Position numbers and translations under genes: made by a program. DNA of 64,000 bases from Forficula auricularia. Its lineage: Eukaryota; Arthropoda; Insecta; Dermaptera; Forficulidae. Below the pieces are notes generated by a model. That model was not told where the DNA came from and did not search any database. It saw only the letters and a list, made by a program, of their open reading frames with translations. Of this stretch, positions 11,283 through 22,110 are shown in pieces. The DNA lies in assembly GCA_024734495.1 (NCBI GenBank), contig JALMQS010000089.1:934370-998369 (forward strand), in the 5' to 3' direction. How positions within the stretch are numbered: the stretch's first letter is position 1; each line of letters starts with the position of its first letter.

Positions 11283-11645
11283 TGAAAATTCTTTAGCGAC
11301 ATATCTGTTTGATTTTTTATGTTACAATAAAGGGGAAATAATTTAAAAAAAAAACACAAATAGCTATTTACAAATACAAATTTATAAAAATTAGGAAATT
11401 TAAATTATTATTTTAAAACCCACTATTAGTTCATGACAAATAATATTGATTAAAATTAAGAAATTTTAATTATTTACCCCTATATATGTTATTTGTAAAT
11501 TTCTTTTTTAAGTTTGATAGATATGCCTTTGGTGTAAGATTTTTAAAGTGGATAAACTTTTTGGCCGTTATATACAAATAACATATACTACTAAAGAAGT
11601 TTCGATTCCCCCGTGAGCTTATGTGGATGAGACTCACACATATTT
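11283..11645 (+). mobile_element. Family R8 non-autonomous element
   Basis: It begins GTGAAAATTCTTTAGCGACA, includes GTTACAATAAAGGGGAAATA and an internal ~60 bp repeat (AAACCCACTATTAGTTCATG), and ends near CCCCCGTGAGCTTATGTGG. Its two ends, GTGAAACTTC and GAAGTTTC in better copies, are inverted, so a TIR element is likely. Other copies are at 24103, 35688, 50335 (-) and 60932. Confidence 0.6.
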
Positions 11646-11754
11646 TTTTTTTTTTGGAATTCTATTTTAGTTTATTTTCTATTATTGTTCTTGCGCTATT
11701 TTTTCTTTTTTAAGAAAAATATTAAAAATCCGAAAATACTAACACCTTTTGCCT

Positions 11755-11941
11755 CGAGGGGTGATCCGCGATTGGAAGTAGGTGTACACCTCTTTGGAAG
11801 TATTTTGGAAGTACTTGGAAAACATTTGTAAGTATTTGGAAATGTTTGGAAGTACTTGGAAATATTTGGAATTACTTGGAAATATTTGGAAGTACAAGTG
11901 GAAGTAGGTGTACAGCATATTAGGTCGCGGTTCACCCCTAG
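11755..11941. mobile_element. hAT-like MITE (family R9), copy 1
   Basis: The termini CGAGGGGTGATCCGCG and CGCGGTTCACCCCTAG are inverted. The flanks TTTTGCCT and TTTTACCC look like a decayed 8-bp target duplication, which points to hAT. It has no coding sequence. Copies at 52660 and 57788 share the ends and the phrase GGAAGTAGGTGTACA. Confidence 0.75.
11800..11898. repeat. 20-bp minisatellite inside the MITE
   Basis: Tandem units of about 20 bp, of the form ACTTGGAAATATTTGGAAGT with minor changes. The same array sits inside the copy at 57788..57974 on the other strand. Confidence 0.8.
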
Positions 11942-12652
11942 TTTTACCCTTTGGCTCGAAAACTAAAACCTCTCTACTGTTTAGATTGTACTTAAGTACT
12001 TTTATGGTATCTCTGGAGGGTAGTAATAAATCCGGGACTTATTCATAATCAGAAATTTTATTTTTATATCTATTAATTTCCTCATAATCACACCCATCGG
12101 AGGCACTTTTTTAGAAAAAGAGCCACCCATCTTCCATGAAGCCTTTTATACCTAATTTATTATGCTAAATTTGAACCTCTCGTTCATATAAGATGCCCAA
12201 AGTTTTTTTTTACTTTCATACATTTTGATTCAGTTATCTTGAAAAAACTATCCCATGGATTTGATCAACACTATCTTATATTGAAAGTTTCTTTTTGCCG
12301 AGAGTAGCAGAATTTTTATAAATTGAAGGAGACCATAAAAGAGTGTGAATTACATTAATTAAATTAAAAATTTATAATTTCTTATATGATAGCCGTCTTT
12401 CTTTTGACTGCATGAACATGGTTGTGTGTGTATGACCAGTCCTGCTTTTCAAAACCCCAAATCTCTCGGTGTAAAATGAAGATGATAAACCTCATCAACT
12501 TAGATTTGATTTTTGTTATGGTCTTTTCCTTCAAATGAAAAAACTGCTCTAATACAAATTATTTTCGAAATCAGACTGAGAAAATAAACCGAAGAGTGGA
12601 AATCAATTCATATGAAATTTGTTTAGACTAAAATACTTATTTGTTTTTAGAC
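11942..12652. other. No feature seen
   Basis: No open frame of note. Bases 12294-12312 (GCCGAGAGTAGCAGAAT) are a trace of family R11, which is present at 19236 and 57078. Confidence 0.5.
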
Positions 12653-12679
12653 TATCTTATTATATTAAACGGGCAATTC

Positions 12680-12682
<3 letters not shown>

Positions 12683-12754
<72 letters not shown>
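12683..12754. repeat. (TA)36 microsatellite
   Basis: An uninterrupted TA repeat of 72 bases, lying at the position where other copies of this element family have a shorter TA tract. Confidence 0.95.
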
Positions 12755-12758
<4 letters not shown>

Positions 12759-13142
12759 CGTGTTCTCGAAAACGGCTTGAACGATTTGGATGGGTTAGGG
12801 TGTTTTTGTGTTGACATTTCGATCTGTCAGGGTCTCATCTTCGGCTAAATTGTTTTTGATGGTTTTTTGTTATAATTTGAAATAATTATTCACAGGTGGT
12901 TGTTTAAATAAAAATTTATAATTACATTTTTTTTTCAATTTTTTTTTAAATAAAATTAATTGTTTTTTTTATTTTAAATTCCTCTAATAGATCATTACAA
13001 ATATGGTTATATATTAGAATTATCCAATTTTATTAATTTAAAGGTAGTTTTCTATAAAATAATTTAATAGAATATCGATTTCATTCTCTTAAAATCAATT
13101 CGTAAAGCGTTAACGAAAGAACCTCGGTGTATAGTAATATTA

Positions 13143-13847
13143 TTACTTTACCATACAGGGTATGGCCAAGTATTGTAATTGTGCATGAAAAAAGTGGTTT
13201 TTTCCTTCTTTTTTTTCGAAATATCTCAAAAACGGCTGAAACTATTTTGATTAAAAAAATTGAGCTAAACCATGGCTTTTCGGTCTACAAAAAAGCTCTA
13301 ATAAGTGAACATAGAAAAAATTATATTTTTCGAGATAATAATTGTTTTGTTAAAATGTCTGTTAGTCTGGTTGTCCGTTAGTCTGTGCGTTACCAAATTT
13401 TTGTGGACGAGCTAGCTCAAAAACTAGTGTGAATATCGAAACCAAATTACACACATAGTTTTGGTCCATTGAGATTAAGAGCTGATTAGATTTTGGTGCA
13501 TATCGAACCAAAAATTAAGGGGGGAGGGGGGGGGGTTAAAAATTAAAAATCTAGGCCATTTGAGCAAACTCAACCAAATTTTGTATACATAATCAGTGGA
13601 CCCGCAGAAGTCTAAAAATGCAAAAACTAACCGGCCAAAATGGGGGGGGGGGGGTGTAGGGTGGAAAAATGAAAATCTTGGCCATTTACCAAACTCAACC
13701 AAATTTTGTATACATAATCAATGGGACCCCAGAAATATAAAAATGCAAAAACTACCCCCCCTCTACATGACTATAAATAATTTTAGGGGCCAGGTTATAT
13801 GGTAAAGTCAAGTGGATGGCCACATCAGAACACGTCAGCTTATTTTA
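13143..13847 (+). repeat. Family R1 repeat, copy 3
   Basis: A full-length copy nested in element C. It keeps both ends (TTACTTTACCATACAGGG and CACGTCAGCTTATTTT) and long C/G homopolymers at 13520-13532 and 13641-13653. Confidence 0.75.
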
Positions 13848-14107
13848 TCAATTGAAATTCACAAAATTAATCAAAAATTACCTTGCATCGTCGCTCGGTG
13901 TTCCAGGTACTAGAAATTTATGAAGATAAATAAATTGAGAAAAATACTTAACACCATCTTTAGAGTATTTCTAAGTGCTTAATTAATTACTGATTGCTAA
14001 GAATTTAAATTAGAAACATGGTATTATAATTGATAGATATTAACAATTAAAAAATTGATGAAATTCCATATTTAAAAGTAATTTGTTTTTTCTATTTTAT
14101 GATGATG

Positions 14108-14186
14108 TGTGGGCTGAATGGCTAAGGAATAAGTTCTTGACCTGTGTGGCTTGTGGTTTTCAATCCGGATACCTTAATTAAAAACT
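14108..14186 (+). repeat. tRNA-derived SINE-like segment
   Basis: TGGCTAAGGAATAAG (14119-14133) resembles a pol III A box. GGTTTTCAATCCGG (~14153-14166) resembles a B box ~25 nt later, closer than in most tRNAs. The segment does not fold into a convincing tRNA, so a SINE head or a decayed tRNA is more likely than a working gene. Confidence 0.35.
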
Positions 14187-14189
14187 ATT

Positions 14190-14610
14190 TATAAATAATA
14201 AAATGTAATGCCCGTGGGGGTTTCAACTTGCAATCTTGACGTCAATAGGTTACTGGCACTGACTGGCCATAGGAGAAGGAACTGAGTGACCTTTTGCTAG
14301 GCTGCACTTTAATAAATCCTCTCTACATTTCGAAAGGACCAATAGCCAAGTCCTTGGAGAGGGTTTTTCTAAAAAGATACTCTCCCTAACATATAAATAA
14401 ATTAAAATAAATTTTAACATTCTGGATAAGGAATAATTTGATAAAAATGAAAATAAATAAATGAAAATACCAATCAATATAGGAATCCAGCAATATATGT
14501 GCAGTACCTCTCTAAAGGGCTTTAATATACCCCGGTAGGCATGGGCGCATAGATCCCAGCATAATTCAATCGTCCGGCATTAAATACTTGCTTGGTGGTG
14601 ACCCAGAGAT
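14190..14610. other. Nothing recognised
   Basis: 14200-14360 and 14500-14600 are less AT-rich than their surroundings but show no long open frame or known repeat end. Confidence 0.4.
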
Positions 14611-14611
14611 G

Positions 14612-14965
14612 AATCTTATCTTATTATATTCTTATTATATTAAATGGTTGCAGTTCTTATATATACATGTAGAGAAAAAATACAAATCTTTTATAAAAAA
14701 CAATCAAAACACGTTGATTTAAAAGTCAAACGTTTCGGAGAATTTCTCCCTTTATCAATGGAAATTTGTAAATAAAAATAAAAATAAAAATAAAGTTGCT
14801 TCCTCTAAAATTTAGAGGAAGCAACTTTTCTTTTTCTTTACAAATTTCCATTGATAAGGAGAATTTCTCCCGAAACGTTTCTTTTAAATAAACGTGTTTT
14901 GGATTGTTTTTTATAAAAGATTTATATTTTTTTCTTTTTATAAAACAATCAATAATTTTTTCTTT

Positions 14966-15004
<39 letters not shown>

Positions 15005-15337
15005 TCTATATACAATAATATTAGTAATGATCGTGTTTGTGGGATTTAAAATTAAAAAGGCCATTTAATTATTAAAAGGAAATTGAATAAACATGTAATT
15101 ATACATTTTTATCGAGACAACCACCTGTGAATAATTATTTGAATTAACAAAAAACCCATCAAACACAACTTAGCCGAAAATGAGACCGCGACAGATCGAA
15201 ATGTCAACCCACAAGCCCATTAACCCGTAAAATTCATCCAAATCGTTAGAGCCGTTTTCGAGAAACCGATTCTATATAATATAAATATATACAAGAATTG
15301 CTCGTTCAATATATAATAAAATAAGATAAGATTCATC
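14612..15337. mobile_element. Two facing heads of the rolling-circle-like family (D)
   Basis: A + strand head begins at AATCTTATCTTATTATATTC (14612). A - strand head with the whole ~330 bp body ends at 15337 (complement of ATAAGATAAGATT). The two face each other across a palindrome (14672..14935) and a CT/TA microsatellite (14966-15004). The + head is cut at its TA tract. This could be one copy broken by insertion or two convergent copies. Confidence 0.5.
14672..14935. repeat. Long palindrome with Penelope-like arms
   Basis: ~130-base arms centred near 14810 (TCCTCTAAAATTTAGAGGA). Each arm includes GAAACGTTT preceded by a TTCTCC/GGAGAA stem, reminiscent of a hammerhead, but the CTGANGA core is replaced by TTGATAA, so no ribozyme is called. 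The left arm has an extra (AATAAA)n stretch. Confidence 0.7.
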
Positions 15338-15567
15338 CATTCTTACATCACACGGACTAAATGAAAAAATCACTGATTTGAGACTCTGGGCGAGACCTTG
15401 AGTAATGTTTGGCAAAATTATCAGTTCCTGAAATTCGACCTAAATAATGAATACTATAATTTTTGACTTTCATTGATAGCATGGGGTTCATATTTATTAC
15501 TTTATGATATTTTGAAGTTGTCCTTAGCGACTGAACCATTATAAAACAATACTTTATCGCATAGTAG

Positions 15568-16288
15568 TCCAGGAACGGTTATAGTCGGAATAAATGCTGG
15601 AATGTCCGGAAAATACTGAATATCTATAAATGTAAGAGTTTTATCAAAAAAGTATTCCAAGTAAACGTTCATGTCATCAAAATTTCCTAGAGAATGAGAT
15701 AAGAATAAAGTTTTTAGGATGAGTAGTTTTCATTTTATGAAGGAAAAACTGCGATTTTTTGCAAAAAACTGCAGTTTTTAAAAATCTTCAACAGGGTTAC
15801 CATTATACAATCAAGATGAAACTTTCTTTAGATTGTACTAAATTTAATCTAGTTTAAAAATGTATAAAGCGGTCTTTGTCGAAAACGTGCACCTTCCTAG
15901 TCAAAATGGGAAAATACGAAAAAAGTGCGAGTTTTTGGGATATTCAAAAATGATCCGGAGAGCTGCTTTTTGGATCCCCATAATAAAATCGAACTACTGT
16001 ACCAAATTTCAACTTTGAGGTACTCATTCAAAGCGAAATTTAATTCTCTTTAATTTTAATAAAAAATACCTTTTCAATTGGATGCATTGTTTTTAAGTTA
16101 TAGACCAAAAACTGAAAAAAGTGCGAAAATTTCATGTTTTTTCGAACTCACAAAATTGTACAAAGGGTTTTGGAGGTCGAAAACTTGGATTCTACATACT
16201 CTCTTCAATATATACAAGATTAAATAAAAAAATATATTATCGCATTTAATGTAATTATCACCCCCTTTCGATGGCGCCGTTCCTGGAT
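15568..16288. mobile_element. TIR element, family R13
   Basis: Terminal inverted repeats TCCAGGAACGG (15568) and CCGTTCCTGGA (ending 16285) bound ~720 bp without coding sequence. The middle (15780-15985) is related to the inverted-repeat element at 3461..3803. Confidence 0.6.
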
Positions 16289-17067
16289 TATAAAGCTAAA
16301 CTCAGAATAGAAAAAATGTCGGTATAATGAAATAAAAGATTCAAACGAGTTGAATGAAAATTTTATACCCATATTAGGTCTATAAAAACCTCATCATGAT
16401 TATTTTCTAAATTAATTGATGTTAAATGTAACCTTTCAGCCCGGCTCCCGAACAAATTTATGGACTATAAATATTCATTGAAGAAAAGTTATTTGGTTAG
16501 CTAAAGAGGACAACATCTATATATTGGTTATTATGTCACAATTTTATGTCAGAGAATAAAATTAATAAAAAATAGAATAGTATTTAGAATAAATAAATAC
16601 ATAAAATATTAGTACGTATAAAAGCTGATTTTTAAACATTAGAATCTCGATAAATCGTGACTAAGTCAATAAATTAGAGAGCTTATTTATTGAAAATACC
16701 TAGAGGATACATTTCAGAAGTGACTGTGTTGACAAAGTTTTGAAAGAGAAATTCCTAATATTTTATCAAACGTTCTGCGTGTTTTTTTTTTTTTGTATAT
16801 TCGATACAACAAAACCAGTGGTTTGTAACCCAGATATTTACATATTATCTGGAAACATTCCGAGCAAGATCACCGAATTAGAGATTTAATACTCATTGAA
16901 ATTCGAATTTTTTTGTTTATCTTATTTGCAAATGTGAAAGCTTAGACAAATTGCTTCTATTTTCGAGAAAATATTTGATTTCCTTTTTTATTCCTGTTTA
17001 TTTCGGTTCTTTATCTTAAGAATCATTGCCGAAACGATTTATAAAATTGAATCGAAAATTTCATGTA
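16289..17067. other. No feature seen
   Basis: AT-rich. I found no open frame, RNA or repeat end. Confidence 0.5.
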
Positions 17068-18022
17068 CAGGGTGGGGCATGGTAAAGATTTACCCCATTT
17101 TGAAGAGGTATAAAAAAATGAAAAAATTTAATTGGAAAAAACCTGAATATATTTTTGAAAAGAACATAAAATAATATTTTTTTTAAATGTGTTTTGAACA
17201 TTATATCATACGAAAAAAGGAGGAGGGGGTGGGGGCAAAAATGAAAATTTCTAGGACTCAACACCCCTACGCGCTTAAATTGGATATTAACCGAACAAAC
17301 GCATTCGGCAACTCGTTTATCCCTATGACATCTAGAGACTGAAATTCTAATATAACCTTCAATCTTCCAAGATACGCATCCACGAATACCTTCATCTCCG
17401 ACCCAATCCCTAAAACTGTTCTTAATTCCAAGATACAAGGGTCCACCGCGGACTTAAGAGGTTGAACCTTTTTGGTGCAACTTCTTCTTATATCATTATC
17501 ATTATAAAAAAAAAATTGTATACTTACATATTCTGCGGACTCACAGAAGGCTAGAAATGGATAAACTAACCACCAAAATGGGAGGGGGTGAGTCATAAAA
17601 TGAAAATTCTAGCCCTATCGACCAATCTATTTATACAAAATTTGGTTAGTTTTTGCATTTCTAGCCTTCTGGGGGTCCACAGAATATGTATACAAAATTT
17701 GGTTGAATTTGGTCAAAAGGGCTAAAAATTTTATTTTTGACCCTCCTTCCTATTTTGGGTGGTTAGTTTTTCCATTTCTAGTCTTTTTGGGGCTCATATA
17801 ATATGAATAGGTACACAATTTGGTTTAGTTTGGTCGAAAGGGCTAGAATTTTCATTTTTGAGCCCCTCCCCCCCCTTTCGTATCAGACGATGTTTAAAAC
17901 AGATTAAAAAAATATATATATTTTATGTTCTTTTCAAATATATATTCAGTTTTTTTCTAGTTAAATATTTTCATTTTTTTATACCTCTTCAAAATGTGAT
18001 AGATCTTTATGCCCCATCTAGT
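17068..18022. mobile_element. TIR element (family R2), copy 1
   Basis: It begins after TA with CAGGGTGGGGCATGGTAAAG and ends with the complementary ATCTTTATGCCCCATCTAG. Long TIRs continue for ~120 bases (CATTTTGAAGAGGTATAAAA / TTTTATACCTCTTCAAAATG). The interior holds ~110 bp modules (AAATTTGGTTGAGTTTGGTC) shared with R1. A LINE tail is inserted at 17262..17516. The CAGGGTG ends with TA suggest a mariner/Tc1-type MITE. Confidence 0.65.
17262..17516 (+). pseudogene. LINE tail fragment
   Basis: One frame reads FGNSFIPMTSRD followed by a stop and then NSNITFNLPRYAS. This is the same conserved tail motif (FxNSxIPMTSRxWNS) seen in the LINE at 3998..4872. It ends in a poly(A) run at 17507-17516. 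Only ~80 codons remain, with an internal stop. Confidence 0.6.
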
Positions 18023-18039
18023 ACTTGGTAAGTTTAAAT

Positions 18040-18630
18040 AAATAAGTGTTTTTTCAGTTTTTCTGGGATCCCACTGATTATGTATACAAAATTTGGTTGA
18101 GTTTGTTCAAATGGCCAAGATTTTAATTTTTTGACCATGCACCCCCTCCCCCATTTTGGGTGGTTAGTTTTTGCATTTTTAGTCTTCTGGGGTCCCACTT
18201 ATTATGTATACAAAATTTGGTTGAGTTTGGTCAAATGGCCTAAATTTTTAATTTTTAACTCCCCGCCACCCCCCTTTGGGTCGATATTCACCAAAATATA
18301 ATCAGCTCTTAATCCCAATGGACCAAAACTACGTGTGAAATTTGGTTTCGATATTCACACTAGTTTTTGAGCTAGCTCGTCTACAAAATTTGGTAACGCA
18401 CAAACTAACAGACATTTTGACAAAAACATTATTATCTCGAAAAATATAATTTTTTCGATGTTCACTTATTAGGGCATTTTTGTAGACCGAAATGCCCTGG
18501 TTTCGCTCAATTTTTTTAATCAAAATAGTTTCTGCCGTTTTTTAGATATTTCGAAAAAAAGAAGGAAAAAACCACTTTTTTCATGCACGATTACAATACT
18601 TGACCATACCCTGTATGATAAAGTAAAAAC
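18040..18630 (-). repeat. Family R1 repeat, copy 4 (truncated)
   Basis: An inverted copy ending at the palindrome TGACCATACCCTGTATGATA (18600-18619). Its 3' part, including GGCCACATCAGAACAC, is missing, probably lost next to the R2 element. Confidence 0.7.
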
Positions 18631-19235
18631 TCAGTCTTTTCGTGAGATTTTTCGCCTTCAGTGTATACTTCCAGTTATACAAGAATCAATTTAACAAACT
18701 AGCTACAATAAACCACCTTGAGAAATTATTTTATAATTTCAACTCCCACTTTTTGATGTTCAACACAACAAGTGCTAACGGTCATTCGATTGTTGATTGA
18801 ATGTACATTTCTTTGAAACTACTAGAATAAACAAATCATCCGATATAAAATATACGAGAACGAGTTTACAAATGAATTATGCCCTGAACGGAAAACGCGT
18901 CTACAATTGTGCAAATATGTAGCATAATTCTATATAAAACATACATTATTTATAAATACTTCTGGTTATTTTATAATAATTATAGAATATTTATGCAAAG
19001 TAATTAGTTTAGAGTATTTACTTATATTTCATATATTCATTATTAGAACGATCATCGAAAAGGAAAAAAATCAAATAGAAAAATCAATCAAGAAGGAATT
19101 TATTGCTTCATAAATAAATGAAACAATAAAACTGTCAATAGAAATTGATTGTGTTCTTTTCCAACAATAGCTTAGAAAGATCGAAAATAACACATACACA
19201 TTAGGGTGGTCCTTATTTTGATTTAATTGAAAAGT
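18631..19235. other. No feature seen
   Basis: AT-rich intronic sequence with no open frame or repeat end that I recognise. Confidence 0.5.
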
Positions 19236-20078
19236 TTTTCTTTTACCGAGAGTAGCAGAGTTGTTGATTCACAAAGAGAAACAAAGAGGTTGTCCTCTGC
19301 TTGATACAAATAAACATACACACATATATATCGAAATGATATATATGTGGGATTCTATTCTCCGCTCCTTCCAATGTAAAATGCTTTTGAAAAGAAAGAT
19401 TCATTTTCGCCTTGAGAAAGACGTTTGTTGTTTGCCCGTCAAAATCTTTCGATGGAATGACAGGTGAGCAGCAGGGACACGCCCCTTTTATAAAGAAGCC
19501 AGCGCGCGAAAAATTATACATACGTCACCTAAAACGCGGGAATAATTAACCAATCAGCTTAATTGCTAATTAGAGCAAGGGTTATAAAAGAAGCCAGCTC
19601 CTCGAAGCGAGTTCAGTTGTTGTCATCCAGCCGGCAGTTGTCAGTTGTGAGTTGTTATTCAGTTGATAAAGCTCATCGAAGGAGACAACTCACCTGGGAA
19701 CGAAACGGCTTGTGTCTATGAAGTAATTTGTATACACGTTCTGTAACGAAGAAGCAATAAATGCGGGCCTTCTGCCGTTATTTCATTAAAAGCATGTTTC
19801 CAATTGGCAAGTTCGTATTTTTAAAAAGCATAGTTTTATCTGCCTAGTGCAAATTCGTATTTAAAAAATCATTTTTCTGGCTTTAACGCCGCCAATAGAG
19901 ATTATAATCTCTGAAGATTATCTCCCATCCAAGCCCGGCTCATATCTTTCCAACTAACCCTTCGAGCCAAACATAATAAAAATCATCCATCATCTTAATC
20001 ATTTCCTATATATATATATATGTGTGTATGTTTGTTTGCATCAAGCAGAGGACAACCTCTTTGTTTCTTTTTGTGTCC
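19236..20078. mobile_element. Inverted R11 ends around an LTR-like segment
   Basis: The left end (19279-19325, AGAGGTTGTCCTCTGCTTGA then a CACACATATATA run) is inverted at the right (20010-20067). A third copy is at 57078..57170. Between them lies ~600 bp of unusually GC-balanced DNA with a core promoter and poly(A) signal. It may be a TIR element that captured or carries an LTR-like sequence. Confidence 0.45.
19583..19761 (+). promoter_or_regulatory. LTR-like core promoter and poly(A) signal
   Basis: TATAAAAG (19583-19590) is followed 32 bases after its first T by an initiator-like TCAGTT (A at 19615), several CAGTTG repeats, and then AATAAA at 19756-19761. A TATA box, initiator and AATAAA within 180 bp fit the U3-R-U5 of an LTR retrotransposon. 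A second TTTATAAAG with the same GAAGCCAG context lies at ~19486. No LTR ends or retroviral-type coding sequence were found, so a solo LTR is only a possibility. Confidence 0.45.
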
Positions 20079-20080
20079 TT

Positions 20081-21340
20081 ATTTTGGGTATTTTCGAATT
20101 TTTACGCTGACAAGGGGCTCGAAAAACGCCATTTTGACCTATTTTCGAGTCTCATTAAATATTAAAAAACAATATTTGAAATTAAAATATTTTGTTGACG
20201 TAATAGAAAACAGCGTCCTCTTTGATTTTCAAATTTCCAGTTGTTTTAGCTCAATTAGAACTCGAGTTATAACTAAAAGACTAAGACCATATATTTTTAC
20301 TTTACCATACAGGGTATGGTCAAGTATTGTAATCGTTCATGAAAAAAGTGTTTTTTTTTCATTCTTTTTTTCGAAATATCTAAAAAACGGCTGAAACTAT
20401 TTTGATTAAAAAAATTGAGAGAAACCATGGCATTTCGCTCTACAAAAAAGCCCTTATAAGTGAACATCAAAAAATTATATTTTTTGATATAATAATTGTT
20501 TTGTCAAAATGTCTGTTAATTAGTTATTGGATAAAAAACAAAACGAATTTATTTTTGGGTGAATCTTTTAATCTCGATATATATATATTTCGGGTCACTA
20601 ACCCACCAAGAAAAGTACAATCATTGATTACATTCTTTAAATATTTGCAAATTTGTTTTCATTAATCCCCCCCCCCCCTACACCTACCTGAGTGTAAATC
20701 CTCATTTTCCTAGAATTATATTTTCCAGAGATAATAATTGTTTTGTCAAAAAACGTCTGTTAGTCTGTGCGTTACGAAATTTTGTGTAGACGAGCTAGCT
20801 CAAAAACTAGTGTGAATATCGAAACCAAATTTCACACATAGTTTTGGTCCATTGAGATTAAGAGCTCATTAGATTTTGGTGCATATCGACCCAAAATTAA
20901 GGGGTGTGGAGGGGTGGTTAAAAAATTAAAAATATAGGGTCTTGTACCAAACTCAACCAAATTTTGTATACATAATCATTGGAACCCGAGAAGTCTAAAA
21001 ATGCAAAAACTAACTCTCTTCCCCTACATGATTATACATAATTTTTATTAAATATTAAATATAAGTAAGGGGGCAGGTTGTATGGTAATGTCAAGTGGAT
21101 GGCCACATCAGAACACCTCAGCTTATTTATCTATGTTTTTTATCCTTTATAATCACGTAGTTTTAGTTTTTTAGTCGAGTTCTAATTGAGATACAAACAC
21201 GTGGTAATTTGAAAATCAAAGAGGAAGCTGTTTTCAATTACGTTAACAAAATATTTTGATTTGAAATATTCATGTTTAATATTTAATGGGACTCGAAAAT
21301 AGGTCAAAATGGCATTTCTCGTCGTTTTGACCGATAATAT
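20081..21340. repeat. Inverted arms flanking R1 copy 5
   Basis: 20085-20285 and 21150-21340 are inverted copies of each other (ATTTTGACCTATTTTCGAGT; CAAAGAGGA; TTTTGTTRACGTAAT). The R1 copy lies exactly between them, so it appears to have inserted into the loop of an older foldback element. Confidence 0.6.
20287..21128 (+). repeat. Family R1 repeat, copy 5 (with internal insertion)
   Basis: Both R1 ends are present. At ~20525-20715 there is extra sequence with a short TA tract and poly-C. It is bounded by a repeated block (AATAATTGTTTTGTCAAAA), which suggests an internal duplication plus insertion. Confidence 0.7.
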
Positions 21341-21344
21341 CTCC

Positions 21345-22108
21345 AAACTCTGACGTGTTGTAAAAAATCGGGAAATTCGATGATAATCAGTGTATGAAAC
21401 TCTACTGGAATTCATTGTTAGGTTAGTGTGATGAAATTTTTGTCGAGCAGAGTAATTAGTATAAAATTCTGACCCCTCACAACTTTGACGTTTCACTTCA
21501 CGATTTAAAAGCATTTTAGCTCTTCCCTTTTGTATTATTGATATTAATATGACATTTGCTCTAATTATTTATTTTTTACTTTAATTTTTTTCGAGAAAAA
21601 ATTATATTTTCTGCATTTTTGAATCTACAGAATGATTTTATATACCTACATTCGATCGATTTTTGGTTTTAAATTAAACGAATTTTAATATTTTTTTATT
21701 TTAATTTTTTAATTTAATTAAATTTTTAAATATATTTAAGCTTATAAGTTAAATAAAAAAAAATGTGGTGTGGCCATCATATATGACTTTACCATAAATG
21801 TGCAACCCCCTCCCCCCCGCGCTCCCACAAACTCCTTCTAAGGGTCCTAAAGAATAACTGTGAAAAATTGAAAAGGATAAAATGACGTTCTAATCAATTA
21901 TTTTATTTGGAATCTATGGTTTTCATTAACCTTAGGCCGTTATTAATTAATTCGTAATTGAATTCTACCAGTTCGTCTCATAGAATCATTCTAGAACGAT
22001 ATTTTTTGAATTTTCGAACATATAGTTCAGCAGTTAGAGAGCCCAAAATCTAATTAGTTCTCCACATTAGAAAGAAATGCATACATTTTGACACCAAAAC
22101 GAAGTATC
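21345..22108. other. Mostly nothing; partial R1 end
   Basis: I see no coding sequence. 21768-21800 (GTGGCCATCATATATGACTT) is a decayed R1 3' end on the - strand, next to a poly-C stretch. Confidence 0.4.
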
Positions 22109-22110
22109 TA

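Larger units (their letters stand above)
12653..13913 (+). mobile_element. Rolling-circle-like element C, with nested R1
   Basis: The head starts at TCTTATTATATTAAACGGGC and continues through a (TA)n tract and CTCGAAAACGGCTTGAACGA. The hairpin-type end (CGTCGCTCGGTGTTCCAGGTACTAG) lies at 13886-13913. An R1 copy (13143..13847) is inserted between body and tail, and body sequence resumes after it. No coding sequence. Confidence 0.65.

Noticed and set aside
11800..11898. Regular short repeats that might suggest a CRISPR array
   Set aside because: The 20-bp units are tandem with no unique spacers and lie inside a MITE. The DNA is eukaryotic.
14108..14186. Functional tRNA gene
   Set aside because: A- and B-box-like motifs exist, but acceptor and anticodon stems do not pair.
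14740..14880. Hammerhead-like GAAACG with stem in the palindrome
   Set aside because: The CTGANGA core is TTGATAA in both arms, so the catalytic fold is not supported.
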